Below, one piece after another: positions 45,901 through 55,681 of a stretch of DNA of 64,000 nucleotides. Position numbers and translations under genes: made by a program. The notes beneath the pieces were generated by a model, which saw nothing but the letters and a program-made list of their open reading frames with translations, did not search any database and had not been told where the DNA came from. How positions within the stretch are numbered: the stretch's first letter is position 1; each line of letters begins with the position of its first letter. The DNA is from Prevotella sp. UBA5387. Lineage in GTDB: Bacteria > Bacteroidota > Bacteroidia > Bacteroidales > Bacteroidaceae. The DNA lies in NCBI GenBank assembly GCA_002407775.1, contig DHOP01000010.1, forward strand, positions 1 through 64,000. Direction: 5' to 3'.

Positions 45901-47094
45901 ATGGAAATTAAGAAGACATTCATATCATTGACCGTTGCCTTCATGTTCCCCATTTTGTGTATGGGCAGCAGCAAGGACATGACAAATATCGTCAACGATG
46001 ATATTACTTTTGCTTCACGTCAGTATTCACTTATGCTTGACAAACTGGGACGGTCTGGAAAGATCAACAATCCTAAGACAATGGACAAGTTGAGCAAGCT
46101 GGTGTTAATCCCAGGTGACGATTGGTGCTCTGGGTTCTTTCCTGGATCGTTGTGGTATCTGTCCCAGTTGACTGGGGATAAGTCATGGCAGAAACAAGCT
46201 AAGCGCTTCACAGAGTCACTCGACTCAATCCAATATCTCACCTGGCATCATGATGTCGGCTTTATGATTGGCTGCAGTTATCTGAATGGATACCGCATCA
46301 ACCCTACCAAAGCTTACAAAAAGGTAATCATCCAGACCGCCAAATCACTCTGTACTCGTTTTCGTCCTAAAGCTGGTATCATTCAGTCATGGAACGTGGA
46401 CAAGGGATGGCAATCTCAGAAAGGATGGACTTGTCCTGTGATTATCGACAATATGATGAATCTGGAGATATTATTCGAGGCTACGCGTCTTAGTGGTGAT
46501 TCCACCTACTGGAATATTGCCGTAGCTCATGCAAACACAACCTTGGCTAATCATTTCCGTCCCGATGCCAGCTGCTATCATGTTGTGGACTACGATCCAG
46601 CAACAGGCGCAGTGCTGCATCGTCAGACTGCTCAAGGCTATTCAGATGAAAGTACTTGGGCAAGAGGACAGGCTTGGGCTGTTTATGGCTATACTGTATG
46701 CTACAGATATACACATGACAAGAAATATCTAGACCAGGCGGTCAAGACATTGAATTTGATGATACGTCACAAGAATATGCCATCAGACTTGGTACCTTAT
46801 TGGGACTATAATGCTCCTAATATTCCTAATGAGCCGCGTGATGTCTCTGCAGCTGCTTGCATAGCCTCGGCATTATACGAAATGGATGGTTATTTGCCTG
46901 ATCATGGATATTCGAATCTAGCTGATCGAATCCTCATCTCATTGTCTTCACCCGACTATTTGGCAACAATAGGCAAGAATTCTGGATTTCTGTTGATGCA
47001 TTCTGTAGGAAGTATTCCACATAATAATGAAATCGATGTTCCGTTAAATTACGCGGACTATTATTTCTTAGAAGCCTTATATAGAAGGAAATGA
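45901..47094 (+). CDS. GH88 unsaturated glucuronyl hydrolase
   Basis: This 397-residue exported enzyme removes the 4,5-unsaturated uronic acid left by the PL8 lyase, by hydration of its double bond. Signal peptide to about residue 22. The alpha/alpha-barrel shows WHHDVGFMIGCSY with Asp118 and IIDNMMNLEI with Asp183, the expected catalytic pair. DESTWARGQAWAVYGY is a third family motif. It begins 6 nt after PL8, and its stop overlaps the sulfatase start (ATGA), so the two are translationally coupled. Confidence 0.93.
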   Translation: MEIKKTFISLTVAFMFPILCMGSSKDMTNIVNDDITFASRQYSLMLDKLGRSGKINNPKTMDKLSKLVLIPGDDWCSGFFPGSLWYLSQLTGDKSWQKQAKRFTESLDSIQYLTWHHDVGFMIGCSYLNGYRINPTKAYKKVIIQTAKSLCTRFRPKAGIIQSWNVDKGWQSQKGWTCPVIIDNMMNLEILFEATRLSGDSTYWNIAVAHANTTLANHFRPDASCYHVVDYDPATGAVLHRQTAQGYSDESTWARGQAWAVYGYTVCYRYTHDKKYLDQAVKTLNLMIRHKNMPSDLVPYWDYNAPNIPNEPRDVSAAACIASALYEMDGYLPDHGYSNLADRILISLSSPDYLATIGKNSGFLLMHSVGSIPHNNEIDVPLNYADYYFLEALYRRK

Positions 47095-48629
47095 AAAAAC
47101 TGTGGTTTGTCTTGTGTGTGGGATTGCTCCCACAAATGATGTTAGCTTCGGGCAAACGTATTGCCCGACCTAACATCGTTTATGTTTTTCCAGATCAGTT
47201 TCGTAACAGTGCCATGGGCATCTGGAGAGAGGAAGGCTTTTCTGAGCATGTGAATTTCAGAGGAGATCCCACTCATACGCCAAACATTAATAAGTTTGCC
47301 CGGCAATCAATGGTGCTTACTGAAGCACAAAGTAATTTCCCATTAAGCAGTCCACATCGGGGCAGTTTACTTACCGGAATGTATCCTAATCGTAGTGGAG
47401 TATCGCTCAATTGCACATCCGTTCGCCCATTCAGCTATATCCGCCCTGAGACAAAATGCATGAGCGATGTATTTAGGACAGCAGGATATGACTGTGGATA
47501 CATAGGAAAACTTCACGCAGACAGACCCGAAAAGAACGACCCCAACAACCCTGGACATTACGTAGAAGACAGCAATCCTGTATGGGATGCCTTCACTCCT
47601 AAGAGTCGCAGGCATGGATTCAACTATTGGTACTCCTATGGGACGTTTGACGAGCACAAGAATCCTCATTATTGGGATAACAATGGCGTCAAGCATGAGC
47701 CCCATGAGTGGTCCCCTATCCATGAAGCCAACAAGGCTGCAGAATACATTCTCAACAAGAATAACGAAAGAGACTCATCGCGACCATTCTTTCTAATGGT
47801 GAGTATGAATCCTCCACACAGTCCCTATCGTTCGCTTAACGATTGCATGGAAGAGGACTACGACCTTTACAAGGACATGCCTATAGACAGTCTACTCGTC
47901 CGAGACAATGCAAATCGGACGATGGATAAGTCAAAATCGGCTGCCTACTACTTTGCCTCTGTCACGGGAGTTGATAAAGCCTTCGGACACATTCTAGAGG
48001 CCATACGTAAGGCAGGACTAGACGATAACACCATTGTCATCTTCACATCCGATCATGGTGAGACCATGTGCAGCCAAGGTACGGACGACCCCAAGAATTC
48101 CCCATACACCGAGGCAATGAATGTTCCTTTCCTGATTCGTTATCCTAATAAGATTCAGCCTCGAGTTGACACCAGTACCATGTTGTCTTCACCCGACATC
48201 ATGCCTACCCTTCTTGGGTTATCAGGATTAGGAAAGAAAATTCCAAAGACAGTTCAAGGAAAAAACTATTCATCGATATTGCTTGATAAAAATTCAAAGG
48301 TTGCAGCTCCGCATTCAGCCCTTTATATCCAGAATATTGACGGAAAGAAAGCTGAGGACGGCACCGTAATTGACTATTTCCCATCAGCACGTGGCATAAA
48401 GACATTGCGCTACACTTTAGCTTTTTACCTGAATAAGAATAAAAACCTTGTGAAAACCCTTTTCTTTGACGACCAAGCCGATCCCTATCAAATGTGCAAC
48501 ATCGCACCAGAAGAGCGTAAAGCCGATTACAATCAATTGTGCCAAGAACTCGGTAAGTTGCTGAAAGATATTGATGACCCATGGTATCAGCAAAAGATGC
48601 TGGGCAATATCATTCCTTATAACAAATAA
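47091..48629 (+). CDS. Serine-type S1 sulfatase
   Basis: This 512-residue exported sulfatase should remove O-sulfate from the glycan or its disaccharides. The active-site motif is Ser86-Ser-Pro-His-Arg90 (SxPxR), in which Ser86 must be converted to formylglycine. The serine form needs an anaerobic sulfatase-maturating enzyme, which is not in the window. Metal ligands are in YVFPDQF and FTSDHGET, and SLLTGMYPNRSG follows the nucleophile. Which position of chondroitin it desulfates cannot be determined. Confidence 0.92.
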   Translation: MKKLWFVLCVGLLPQMMLASGKRIARPNIVYVFPDQFRNSAMGIWREEGFSEHVNFRGDPTHTPNINKFARQSMVLTEAQSNFPLSSPHRGSLLTGMYPNRSGVSLNCTSVRPFSYIRPETKCMSDVFRTAGYDCGYIGKLHADRPEKNDPNNPGHYVEDSNPVWDAFTPKSRRHGFNYWYSYGTFDEHKNPHYWDNNGVKHEPHEWSPIHEANKAAEYILNKNNERDSSRPFFLMVSMNPPHSPYRSLNDCMEEDYDLYKDMPIDSLLVRDNANRTMDKSKSAAYYFASVTGVDKAFGHILEAIRKAGLDDNTIVIFTSDHGETMCSQGTDDPKNSPYTEAMNVPFLIRYPNKIQPRVDTSTMLSSPDIMPTLLGLSGLGKKIPKTVQGKNYSSILLDKNSKVAAPHSALYIQNIDGKKAEDGTVIDYFPSARGIKTLRYTLAFYLNKNKNLVKTLFFDDQADPYQMCNIAPEERKADYNQLCQELGKLLKDIDDPWYQQKMLGNIIPYNK

Positions 48630-48646
48630 TACATCATCTTCCCACG

Positions 48647-49906
48647 ATGGCAAACGGGTTGAATCATATGATAAGCAATAACAGATTATCCCAAAAATAT
48701 ATCTTTACACTGGCACTAAGCTTTTTTCTCTCTGTCTCATCAGTGGCAAAGACCATTCATGTCACAGTGAAAAACAAATCTCAGATACAAAGACGAGAAA
48801 TCGTTTCCATTGATGCTCGTCAGGTTTACAATCGACTTCAACTTCCTTTTGGAAGTCCTATTCTCGTACACAATCCCGATGGTTTGCAAGAGTCATACCA
48901 GCTAACAGCTGATAGTCTACTCCTCGTTGAAGCCATGGTACGTCCTCTTGGCAGCATGACCTATGAGGTATCTGGTGGTGTTCCAAAAAACTTTGAGAGT
49001 TTTGCAGAAGGTCATCTCTATGCATGGAGGGTTGATGACTTCACTTGGGAGAACGACTTGACGGCTTATCGTGCCTATGGTCCTGCCCTTCAGCGCACAG
49101 GCGAGAAATCCTATGGATTTGACGTGTGGCTCAAATCCGTATCCAAATTGGTTGTTGCCGATCGCTACAAACGTGTTTTTGAGGCAAACCAAGAGGAGAA
49201 AACGCTGAGACAGCAGGGCCTTACCGCCCAGGCAGACTCCGTGAAACGGGAGAATTCTCTGCATCTTGACCATGGCAATGGTTTAGACTGTTACAATGTT
49301 GGACCATCCTTAGGCTGTGGTACTCCCGCCTTAATGCTGGGCGACAGCATCATTATGCCCTACTGTTATCAGCGTTATAGAATCCTTGACAATGGGCCAT
49401 TGCGATTCGAAGCAGAGTTTGTCTACCAGCCAATGACAATAAATGGTCAGAAGAATGTAGTCGAGCACCGTCTTGTAAGTCTTGACAAAGGGAGCTACTT
49501 CAACCGAATAACGGTGTGGTATGAGCATCTTGCCAAGCCTTCAAAGTTCTGTTCTGGCTTTGTCATTCACTCTGACGACACTACCAGCCTGCGTCTAGGC
49601 AATAATTTTGTACAATATGCCGATCCAACAGATAGTCCTGTAAGACATAATTTTCAGATTTATGTGGCTGTCTTGTTCCCATATAACGCCGTAAACACTA
49701 GACTGCTTCCAGATGCCAATCCTAACGCAGGAATAGCTGGTCACGCCATTGGCGAGATGACTATTCAACCAAATAAGAAGATCACCTATTACTTTGGAGC
49801 AGGATGGACTGAATCAGGAGTAAGAAATCAGCAAATGTGGCAATCAGAGATTGATAGCTATATGAGTGCGTTGGCTTCACCCCTCGCCGTCGAAATTACA
49901 GACTAA
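48647..49906 (+). CDS. DUF4861 family exported protein
   Basis: This 419-residue protein has a signal-like hydrophobic stretch about residues 18-36 (an alternative start at 48671 gives a shorter leader). The DUF4861 signature begins with RPLGSMTYEVSGG and continues through LYAWRVDDFTWENDLTAYRAYGPA and NGLDCYNVGPSLGCGTPAL, with conserved acidic and aromatic residues suggesting a sugar site. DUF4861 genes are commonly found in uronic-acid PULs and probably act on a product of the lyase, but I know of no assigned activity. Last gene of the susC operon. Confidence 0.8.
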   Translation: MANGLNHMISNNRLSQKYIFTLALSFFLSVSSVAKTIHVTVKNKSQIQRREIVSIDARQVYNRLQLPFGSPILVHNPDGLQESYQLTADSLLLVEAMVRPLGSMTYEVSGGVPKNFESFAEGHLYAWRVDDFTWENDLTAYRAYGPALQRTGEKSYGFDVWLKSVSKLVVADRYKRVFEANQEEKTLRQQGLTAQADSVKRENSLHLDHGNGLDCYNVGPSLGCGTPALMLGDSIIMPYCYQRYRILDNGPLRFEAEFVYQPMTINGQKNVVEHRLVSLDKGSYFNRITVWYEHLAKPSKFCSGFVIHSDDTTSLRLGNNFVQYADPTDSPVRHNFQIYVAVLFPYNAVNTRLLPDANPNAGIAGHAIGEMTIQPNKKITYYFGAGWTESGVRNQQMWQSEIDSYMSALASPLAVEITD

Positions 49907-50043
49907 TCATATCAGAAAGAAACATAATTCGAGCGATGAAATACTCATTTACAATGTCTTTCTTGTAAAACATCTAAGTAACAATTTAGCTGGTTTTTGC
50001 TTCAAAGAACATTCGATGGAATCAGTATTGAACATAATAAACG

Positions 50044-50080
50044 AAGCGGTGGAATAGACTTGGTATCTATTCCACCGCTT
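50044..50080. terminator. Hairpin between DUF4861 and the opposing GH3 gene
   Basis: AAGCGGTGGAATAGA (50044-50058) pairs perfectly over 15 bp with TCTATTCCACCGCTT (50066-50080). It sits between convergent genes and can serve both as a bidirectional terminator, with a modest T-run on the plus side. Confidence 0.75.
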
Positions 50081-50104
50081 TAGTTATATGAAATGGATAT
50101 GTGA

Positions 50105-52948
50105 TTACTTGTCAACTATTACCTCACTAACATTAAGCTTACCTTGCTTGCAAATCAGTCGAATGTCACTCACACCCGAGCGATTGATATTAAGCGTATA
50201 TTTCTGACCCGATATTTTGCCGGTATAAGCATCAAGAAATTGACCACCACCACTTGATATTTGTACCACAAACTCAGCATCGGGAGTCGAACTATCTGCC
50301 CACACGAAGGTCAAAGCATTGGTCTTCTCTGTCGCTGGCACCGATATGGTCAACGAGTTGTCCTTCTCCGCCGTCCAAAAGGTACTAGGATTGCCGTCTG
50401 TAAGATACTGGAGTGATGAAGATATAGGCTGAGCCACCATAGAGAAGGGCAGCGAAGCAACGTTGCTCCTACTTCCGTCATCACCGCTTACGTTAAATGT
50501 GTCGATCAAACGAATATCCTCTGACGACGAGCCAACCATAATCTTGAAGTCTCCAGGTTCAACCACCAATTTGAAATCTTTGTCAAGTAGTTGCAAATTC
50601 TCGGGCACAAGCTTGAAACTAACTGTTTTAGTCTCTCCTGGCGCCAAGTGAATTCGCTCAAATCCACGTAGATTCTTTTCGTAGGTAGTCACAGAACTCA
50701 GTACATCGTGGGTGTAGAGTTGAGCCACCTCGTCACCTTCCATCTGACCGGTGTTGGTAATATCGCATGACACGATGATGGAATCTGTGGGTGCGATGAC
50801 CTTGGAAGACAATCGCAAATTGGAATATTTGAAGTCCGTGTAACTAATACCATGACCAAAGTAATAGAGTGCGCCATTCACACGAGAAGCATTGCCCGTC
50901 AGACCTAAAGTGTTTCCTCCATCGACCTGAGCAGAGGGCTTGGATGGGAAATTGAAAGGAATCTGACCAACTGACTTAGGGAATGTTACGGTCAATTTGC
51001 CTCCAGGATTGTAGTCGCCGAAGAGAACGTCGGCAATAGCAGTACCGCCCTGAGAACCAGGATCCCAAGCTTCAAGGATGGCAGGTACATTCCGATCGGC
51101 CCAGTTGATAGATAGCGGACGACCATTGATCAGAACAAGCACAACAGGTGTGCCTGTAGCATAGACCGCCTTGAGCAGATCCAACTGCCGTCCGGCCAAA
51201 TCTATGGACGATCGCGACTTGTTTTCGCCACAAGTCCTGCCATCCTCGCCCAGGACTACGATGGCAACATCACTCTGCTTAGCTTGTTCTACGGCCTTGT
51301 CAATCTCCTGTTGCTCCTCAGTAGTTAAGGGATAATCGATGATTTCGGACTCTGGCCAATGTTGATCAACAATATCACATCCCTTGGTATAGGTCACTTC
51401 AACATTTTTTCCCACCTTGTCCTTAATGCCTTCATATACCGTCTTAACATCGACAGCCAGAGGACCATAATGGTTCAAGGCATAAGATGCATCATCGGCA
51501 TTGGGTCCACACACTGCGATTTTCTTAAGGTTGTCTCTATTAAGAGGAAGGGCCTTGCCCTGATTCTTTAGCAACACAAGGCATTCGCGTGATGCTTGGA
51601 GGGCTGTCTCCTGATTTTTCTTTCCATTGACCTCAGCGTCGGCAGCCTGTAAATCCATCTGATAAGGACGGTCAAAGATACCTGTGAGTAACTTCACTCG
51701 CAGTATATCGCGCACCCGATCATTGACAACAGACATTGGAATGCGCCCTTCGTTCACCAATTCACGTAACGAAAGAACAAACGAATCGGGCGAACGGAAG
51801 GTGCAACGCACATTAAGACCAGCCATAACAGCCTGAAAAACTGCCTCTTTCATGTCTGCGGCCGTAGAGTGTTTGGAGAAAAGATATTCCAAGGCATCAC
51901 TGTCAGACACAACGTATCCTTTGAACCCGAATCGATGGCGGAGGATTTCGGTGAGCCATAAATAGCTTCCCTGGATGGGAATTCCGTCGTAGTCGTTGTA
52001 AGAACTCATGGCTCCCAGCAGTCCACCGTCTCTGATTACCCTCTTCCATGGGTACATATGGATATTGACAACCTCGCGCAACGACATCTGTGGGTCCACT
52101 CTAGCCATGCCCTCTCGCCCACCTTTGTTGTTACTATAGGCAGCAAAGTGTTTGCCCGTGGCGGCTACCTGATGATCCGTTTGCATACCTTTGGTCATCT
52201 CAACACCTAACTCAGCCACCAAGAATGGGCTCTCGCCATAGACCTCTTCGTAGCGTCCCCACCGTTGATCACGGCCCACGTCCAATATAGGAGCATACAC
52301 ATTGGTATAGCCTAGCAGCCTAGCCTCTCGACCTGTAATCTGTCCCACTTTATGAATCAAGTCACGATTCCAGGTCGCTCCCAACCCGAGTTGGGTGGGA
52401 AAGTTAGTTGCCTTGAAGCTTTCAACTCCTCGAATGCCCTCGTTGGTAAAGTCTACAGGAATACCTAAACGTGTCTCCTCAATGAAGAAACGTTGTACCT
52501 CATTGAGTGCCCACGCATGTTTGGAAGCTGGCCACACCCATTCGTTGTCAGAGGGAGGCACACCCCATTGTATGAATCCATTGAGATGTTCGTCGATAGC
52601 ACCCATACCATCCTTCCAAAGTTCCTGCTTCCATGAGGGATTTGGGAGGTCATCCTTGAGCACACGTTTATAACCATAGAGCGTAACCATCTGATTGGTC
52701 TTTTCCTCTATGGTCATCTGACTCAACAGATCATTGATACGGTCGTCAAGATTTGCCTGAACATCTTCATAGACATCCTTCTTCCCATTCTTATTATAGT
52801 CTATCCATCCCTTGTGATAGATTTTATTTTTCGGAAGATTATAGGTCTTCAGCCTTTGACTATATTTATTGGGACTTTGGGCGACCACCCTTACATTTAC
52901 TGAAAACAAGAACAATCCTAGACTAATAACTACAACGTGAAATTTCAT
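50105..52948 (-). CDS. Exported GH3 glycoside hydrolase with C-terminal discoidin-like domain
   Basis: This 947-residue exo-acting hydrolase releases terminal beta-linked sugars (glucose, xylose or similar). Signal peptide to about residue 24 (VVAQ). GH3 N-domain about 60-400 with nucleophile Asp349 in GYVVSDSDALEYL and KHFAAYSNNKGGREG; the second GH3 domain (about 425-690) has VVLGEDGRTCGENKSRSSIDL; a fibronectin-like C-domain follows. The last ~130 residues add a beta-sandwich reminiscent of F5/8 carbohydrate-binding domains. Encoded opposite to the rest of the PUL and without the shared operator, so it may be regulated separately. Confidence 0.88.
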   Translation of the reverse strand: MKFHVVVISLGLFLFSVNVRVVAQSPNKYSQRLKTYNLPKNKIYHKGWIDYNKNGKKDVYEDVQANLDDRINDLLSQMTIEEKTNQMVTLYGYKRVLKDDLPNPSWKQELWKDGMGAIDEHLNGFIQWGVPPSDNEWVWPASKHAWALNEVQRFFIEETRLGIPVDFTNEGIRGVESFKATNFPTQLGLGATWNRDLIHKVGQITGREARLLGYTNVYAPILDVGRDQRWGRYEEVYGESPFLVAELGVEMTKGMQTDHQVAATGKHFAAYSNNKGGREGMARVDPQMSLREVVNIHMYPWKRVIRDGGLLGAMSSYNDYDGIPIQGSYLWLTEILRHRFGFKGYVVSDSDALEYLFSKHSTAADMKEAVFQAVMAGLNVRCTFRSPDSFVLSLRELVNEGRIPMSVVNDRVRDILRVKLLTGIFDRPYQMDLQAADAEVNGKKNQETALQASRECLVLLKNQGKALPLNRDNLKKIAVCGPNADDASYALNHYGPLAVDVKTVYEGIKDKVGKNVEVTYTKGCDIVDQHWPESEIIDYPLTTEEQQEIDKAVEQAKQSDVAIVVLGEDGRTCGENKSRSSIDLAGRQLDLLKAVYATGTPVVLVLINGRPLSINWADRNVPAILEAWDPGSQGGTAIADVLFGDYNPGGKLTVTFPKSVGQIPFNFPSKPSAQVDGGNTLGLTGNASRVNGALYYFGHGISYTDFKYSNLRLSSKVIAPTDSIIVSCDITNTGQMEGDEVAQLYTHDVLSSVTTYEKNLRGFERIHLAPGETKTVSFKLVPENLQLLDKDFKLVVEPGDFKIMVGSSSEDIRLIDTFNVSGDDGSRSNVASLPFSMVAQPISSSLQYLTDGNPSTFWTAEKDNSLTISVPATEKTNALTFVWADSSTPDAEFVVQISSGGGQFLDAYTGKISGQKYTLNINRSGVSDIRLICKQGKLNVSEVIVDK

Positions 52949-53138
52949 ATCCTAAGAATAAATCATTTATATACCTATATAACCAATTTTCAGACTATTT
53001 ATTATCTTATACAGCAGCCTTTTATCAATAAAAAGATGGCTCAGACAGACATGAAACATGCAAAATTCAGAACTTTGCCTAGTCATTTCTATCGTCATTC
53101 CACACGACAATGCAAGCAAAAAAGACTTTATGCATATG

Positions 53139-53226
53139 TGAAACAAATTGAAACACAAAGTGAATCAAATTGATTCACTCGATGAATCAATTTGAATTAC
53201 TCTGTGAATCAATTTGATTCACAAGC
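53139..53226 (+). repeat. 22-nt tandem array B2 (four units), right edge of the PUL
   Basis: Units begin at 53139, 53161, 53183 and 53205, exactly 22 nt each, with the same 17-nt core as array B1 at 26743. The second unit contains the perfect palindrome TGAATCAAATTGATTCA. The final tails of the two arrays are alike (CACAAAC and CACAAGC). Outside it, the 52949-53522 gap holds the serC promoter; no other gene is seen. Confidence 0.85.
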
Positions 53227-53451
53227 CGAATACATATTATACGGTAACCAACAAGAGATTCTTGATAATGTCGAATGGATTTAGATGCATTGTTTGCGGA
53301 ACAAAAAGTACTAACTTTTGCTCAAAAACTATCACTTTGACAGCAAATCTTACATGCAGATTACAACATGAATATGCATTCAGGAACTATAAATTCGGTC
53401 GTTTTGAGCAAAAAAATCATCGAATTATTCGTTATTTTCGATAATATGTCT

Positions 53452-53459
53452 TAAGTTTG
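53452..53459 (+). promoter_or_regulatory. -7 box TAAGTTTG for serC
   Basis: TAAGTTTGCA fits TAnnTTTG. It lies 63 nt before the serC ATG. Confidence 0.5.
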
Positions 53460-53522
53460 CATTCTAAATCTAATCTGTGAAGAAGGATATACCTATTTAA
53501 CATATTTAATTATCATTATAAA

Positions 53523-54590
53523 ATGAAGATGTACAATTTCAATGCTGGTCCTTCGATGCTACCACGCGAAGTCATCGAGAACACCGCAAAGCAGATCTTA
53601 GATTTCAACGGTGTTGGCTTATCCTTGATGGAGATTAGCCACCGTGCAAAGTATTTTCAGCCTGTAGTTGACGAAGCTGAAGCCTTAATTAAAGAATTGC
53701 TTGATGTCCCTGAGGGTTATTCCGTGATTTTCCTTGGTGGTGGCGCATCACTACAGTTCATGCAGATTCCCGCCAACTTCTTGATTAAGAAGGCTGGCTA
53801 TGTAAACACTGGGGTATGGGCAAAGAAGGCTCAGAAAGAGGCCAAGCACTTTGGTGAGGTTGTAGAAGTTGCATCTTCAGCTGACAAGAATTATTCTTAT
53901 CTTCCTAAGAGTTATGTCATTCCTACCGATTTGGATTATCTCCATATCACAACCAACAATACTATTTATGGTACTGAGATCCGCAAGGAACTTGATTCTC
54001 CTGTGCCAATGATTGCTGATATGTCTTCAGATATCATGAGTCGTCCAGTGGACGTTTCCAAGTATACCGCCATCTATGGTGGTGCTCAGAAGAACTTGGC
54101 TATGGCCGGTGTTACTTTTGTCATCGTAAAAGATGATATGCTTGGCAAGGCTCCACGTGAGATACCAACGATGCTTGACTATCGCACTCATGTAGAAAAG
54201 GGTTCTATGTTCAATACCCCTCCAGTAGTACCTATCTACTCTATGCTTGAAACACTCCGTTGGGTGAAGGCTCAAGGTGGTGTGAAGGAGATGGATCGTC
54301 GTGCTCAGGAGCGTGCAAAGATCGTCTATGGTGAGATTGATCGCAACAAGCTCTTCCACGGAACAGTAGAGACAGAAGACCGTTCTGTGATGAACCTTTG
54401 CTTCGTCATGAACGAAGAATACGCTGAGTTGGAGAAGCCGTTCCTCGACTTTGCAACTGACCGTGGCATGGTAGGCATTAAGGGACACCGTTCTGTCGGT
54501 GGCTTCCGAGCCAGCTGCTACAACGCCATGACCCTTGAGGGCGTCAATGCGCTCGTTCAGGCCATGAAGGATTTCGAAGCTCAACACTAA
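53523..54590 (+). CDS. serC: Phosphoserine aminotransferase
   Basis: This 355-residue PLP enzyme converts 3-phosphohydroxypyruvate to phosphoserine in serine synthesis. NFNAGPSMLPREV at the N-terminus, GGGASLQF in the cofactor site, IYGGAQKNLAMAG with the cofactor lysine, and GHRSVGGFRASCYN at the C-terminus are family motifs. The next gene of the pathway, serA, follows after 166 nt. Confidence 0.94.
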   Translation: MKMYNFNAGPSMLPREVIENTAKQILDFNGVGLSLMEISHRAKYFQPVVDEAEALIKELLDVPEGYSVIFLGGGASLQFMQIPANFLIKKAGYVNTGVWAKKAQKEAKHFGEVVEVASSADKNYSYLPKSYVIPTDLDYLHITTNNTIYGTEIRKELDSPVPMIADMSSDIMSRPVDVSKYTAIYGGAQKNLAMAGVTFVIVKDDMLGKAPREIPTMLDYRTHVEKGSMFNTPPVVPIYSMLETLRWVKAQGGVKEMDRRAQERAKIVYGEIDRNKLFHGTVETEDRSVMNLCFVMNEEYAELEKPFLDFATDRGMVGIKGHRSVGGFRASCYNAMTLEGVNALVQAMKDFEAQH

Positions 54591-54597
54591 ATCATAG

Positions 54598-54620
54598 CCT
54601 CCTCCTCTTACGGGAGGAGG
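54598..54620 (+). terminator. Hairpin in the serC-serA gap
   Basis: CCTCCTC (54601-54607) pairs with GAGGAGG (54614-54620), followed by TTGCATTTTA. Together with a second possible stem (AGCCTC at 54680 with GAGGCT at 54703) it may cause partial termination between serC and serA. Confidence 0.5.
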
Positions 54621-54756
54621 TTGCATTTTAGGGTAGTCCATTGCCGTTTAGGAAGAGACAGAGTCCGCACTCGTTGGCAAGCCTCTGCACAACGATAAGG
54701 AGGCTGCCATCATTCGGGATATTCCTCATTCAACCACAATCATACAAAGTAACAAG

Positions 54757-55674
54757 ATGAAGATATTAGTAGCTACAGAAAAGCCCTTCGCAAGCGCCGC
54801 TGTCGAAGGCATTAAGGAAGAAGTAAAGGCTGCTGGACATGAGCTGGTCATGCTGGAGAAGTACACTGAGAAGGAGCAATTGCTCAATGCGGTGGCTGAC
54901 GCCGATGCCATGATCGTTCGCTCAGACAAAATCACGGCCGAAGTGTTTGATGCTGCAAAGCAACTGAAGGTTGTCGTTCGTGCCGGTGCCGGCATCGACG
55001 CCATCGATACAGCTTATGCCAAGCAAAAAGGTGTTGTTGTCGAAAACACTCCTGGACAGAACTCCAATGCCGCAGCAGAGCTGACTTTTGCGCTCATGCT
55101 TTATGCTGTACGCAACCAGTTTAATGGCAAGTCAGGTATCGAACTCAAAGGTAAGAAGTTCGGATTGCTGGCCTTCGGCAACGTGGCACGCAACGTAGCA
55201 CGTATGGCCAAGGGCTTTGAGATGGATGTTTATGCCTTTGATGAGTATTGCCCTAAGGACTCAATCGAAGCTGCTGGTGTACATGCCGTAAGCTCACGCG
55301 ATGAACTTTTCAAGACCTGCGATATCGTAAGTCTGCATATCCCTGCCACACCCGAGACAGTGAAGAGCATCAACTATGATGTGATGAATCTCATGGCTAA
55401 GGGTGGTATCCTCGTAAACGCTGCTCGCAAAGAGGTGATTGACGAGGAAAGTTTGCTCAAACTGATGAACGAGCGCGAAGACCTGAAATACTTCACCGAT
55501 GTTAAGCCAGACCTCGATGAGGAGTTCAAGAAGTTGGAAGTACGCTACTTTACAACACCCAAGAAGATGGGTGCACAGACAGCTGAAGCCAATGTCAACG
55601 CTGGTATCGCTGCTGCTAAGCAGATCAACGCCTACTTCAAGGATGGCGACACAAAGTTCCAAGTGAACAAATAA
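54757..55674 (+). CDS. serA: D-3-phosphoglycerate dehydrogenase (short form)
   Basis: This 305-residue enzyme catalyses the first step of serine synthesis. NAD-binding Rossmann segment about residues 100-285 with KKFGLLAFGNVARNVARMAKG; the glycine-rich loop reads GLLAFGN rather than the usual GxGxxG, a form that occurs in Bacteroidota SerA. The active-site region VRAGAGIDAIDTAYA is present. There is no C-terminal ACT domain, so the usual serine feedback site is missing. A terminator follows. Confidence 0.9.
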   Translation: MKILVATEKPFASAAVEGIKEEVKAAGHELVMLEKYTEKEQLLNAVADADAMIVRSDKITAEVFDAAKQLKVVVRAGAGIDAIDTAYAKQKGVVVENTPGQNSNAAAELTFALMLYAVRNQFNGKSGIELKGKKFGLLAFGNVARNVARMAKGFEMDVYAFDEYCPKDSIEAAGVHAVSSRDELFKTCDIVSLHIPATPETVKSINYDVMNLMAKGGILVNAARKEVIDEESLLKLMNEREDLKYFTDVKPDLDEEFKKLEVRYFTTPKKMGAQTAEANVNAGIAAAKQINAYFKDGDTKFQVNK

Positions 55675-55681
55675 TATTTCG

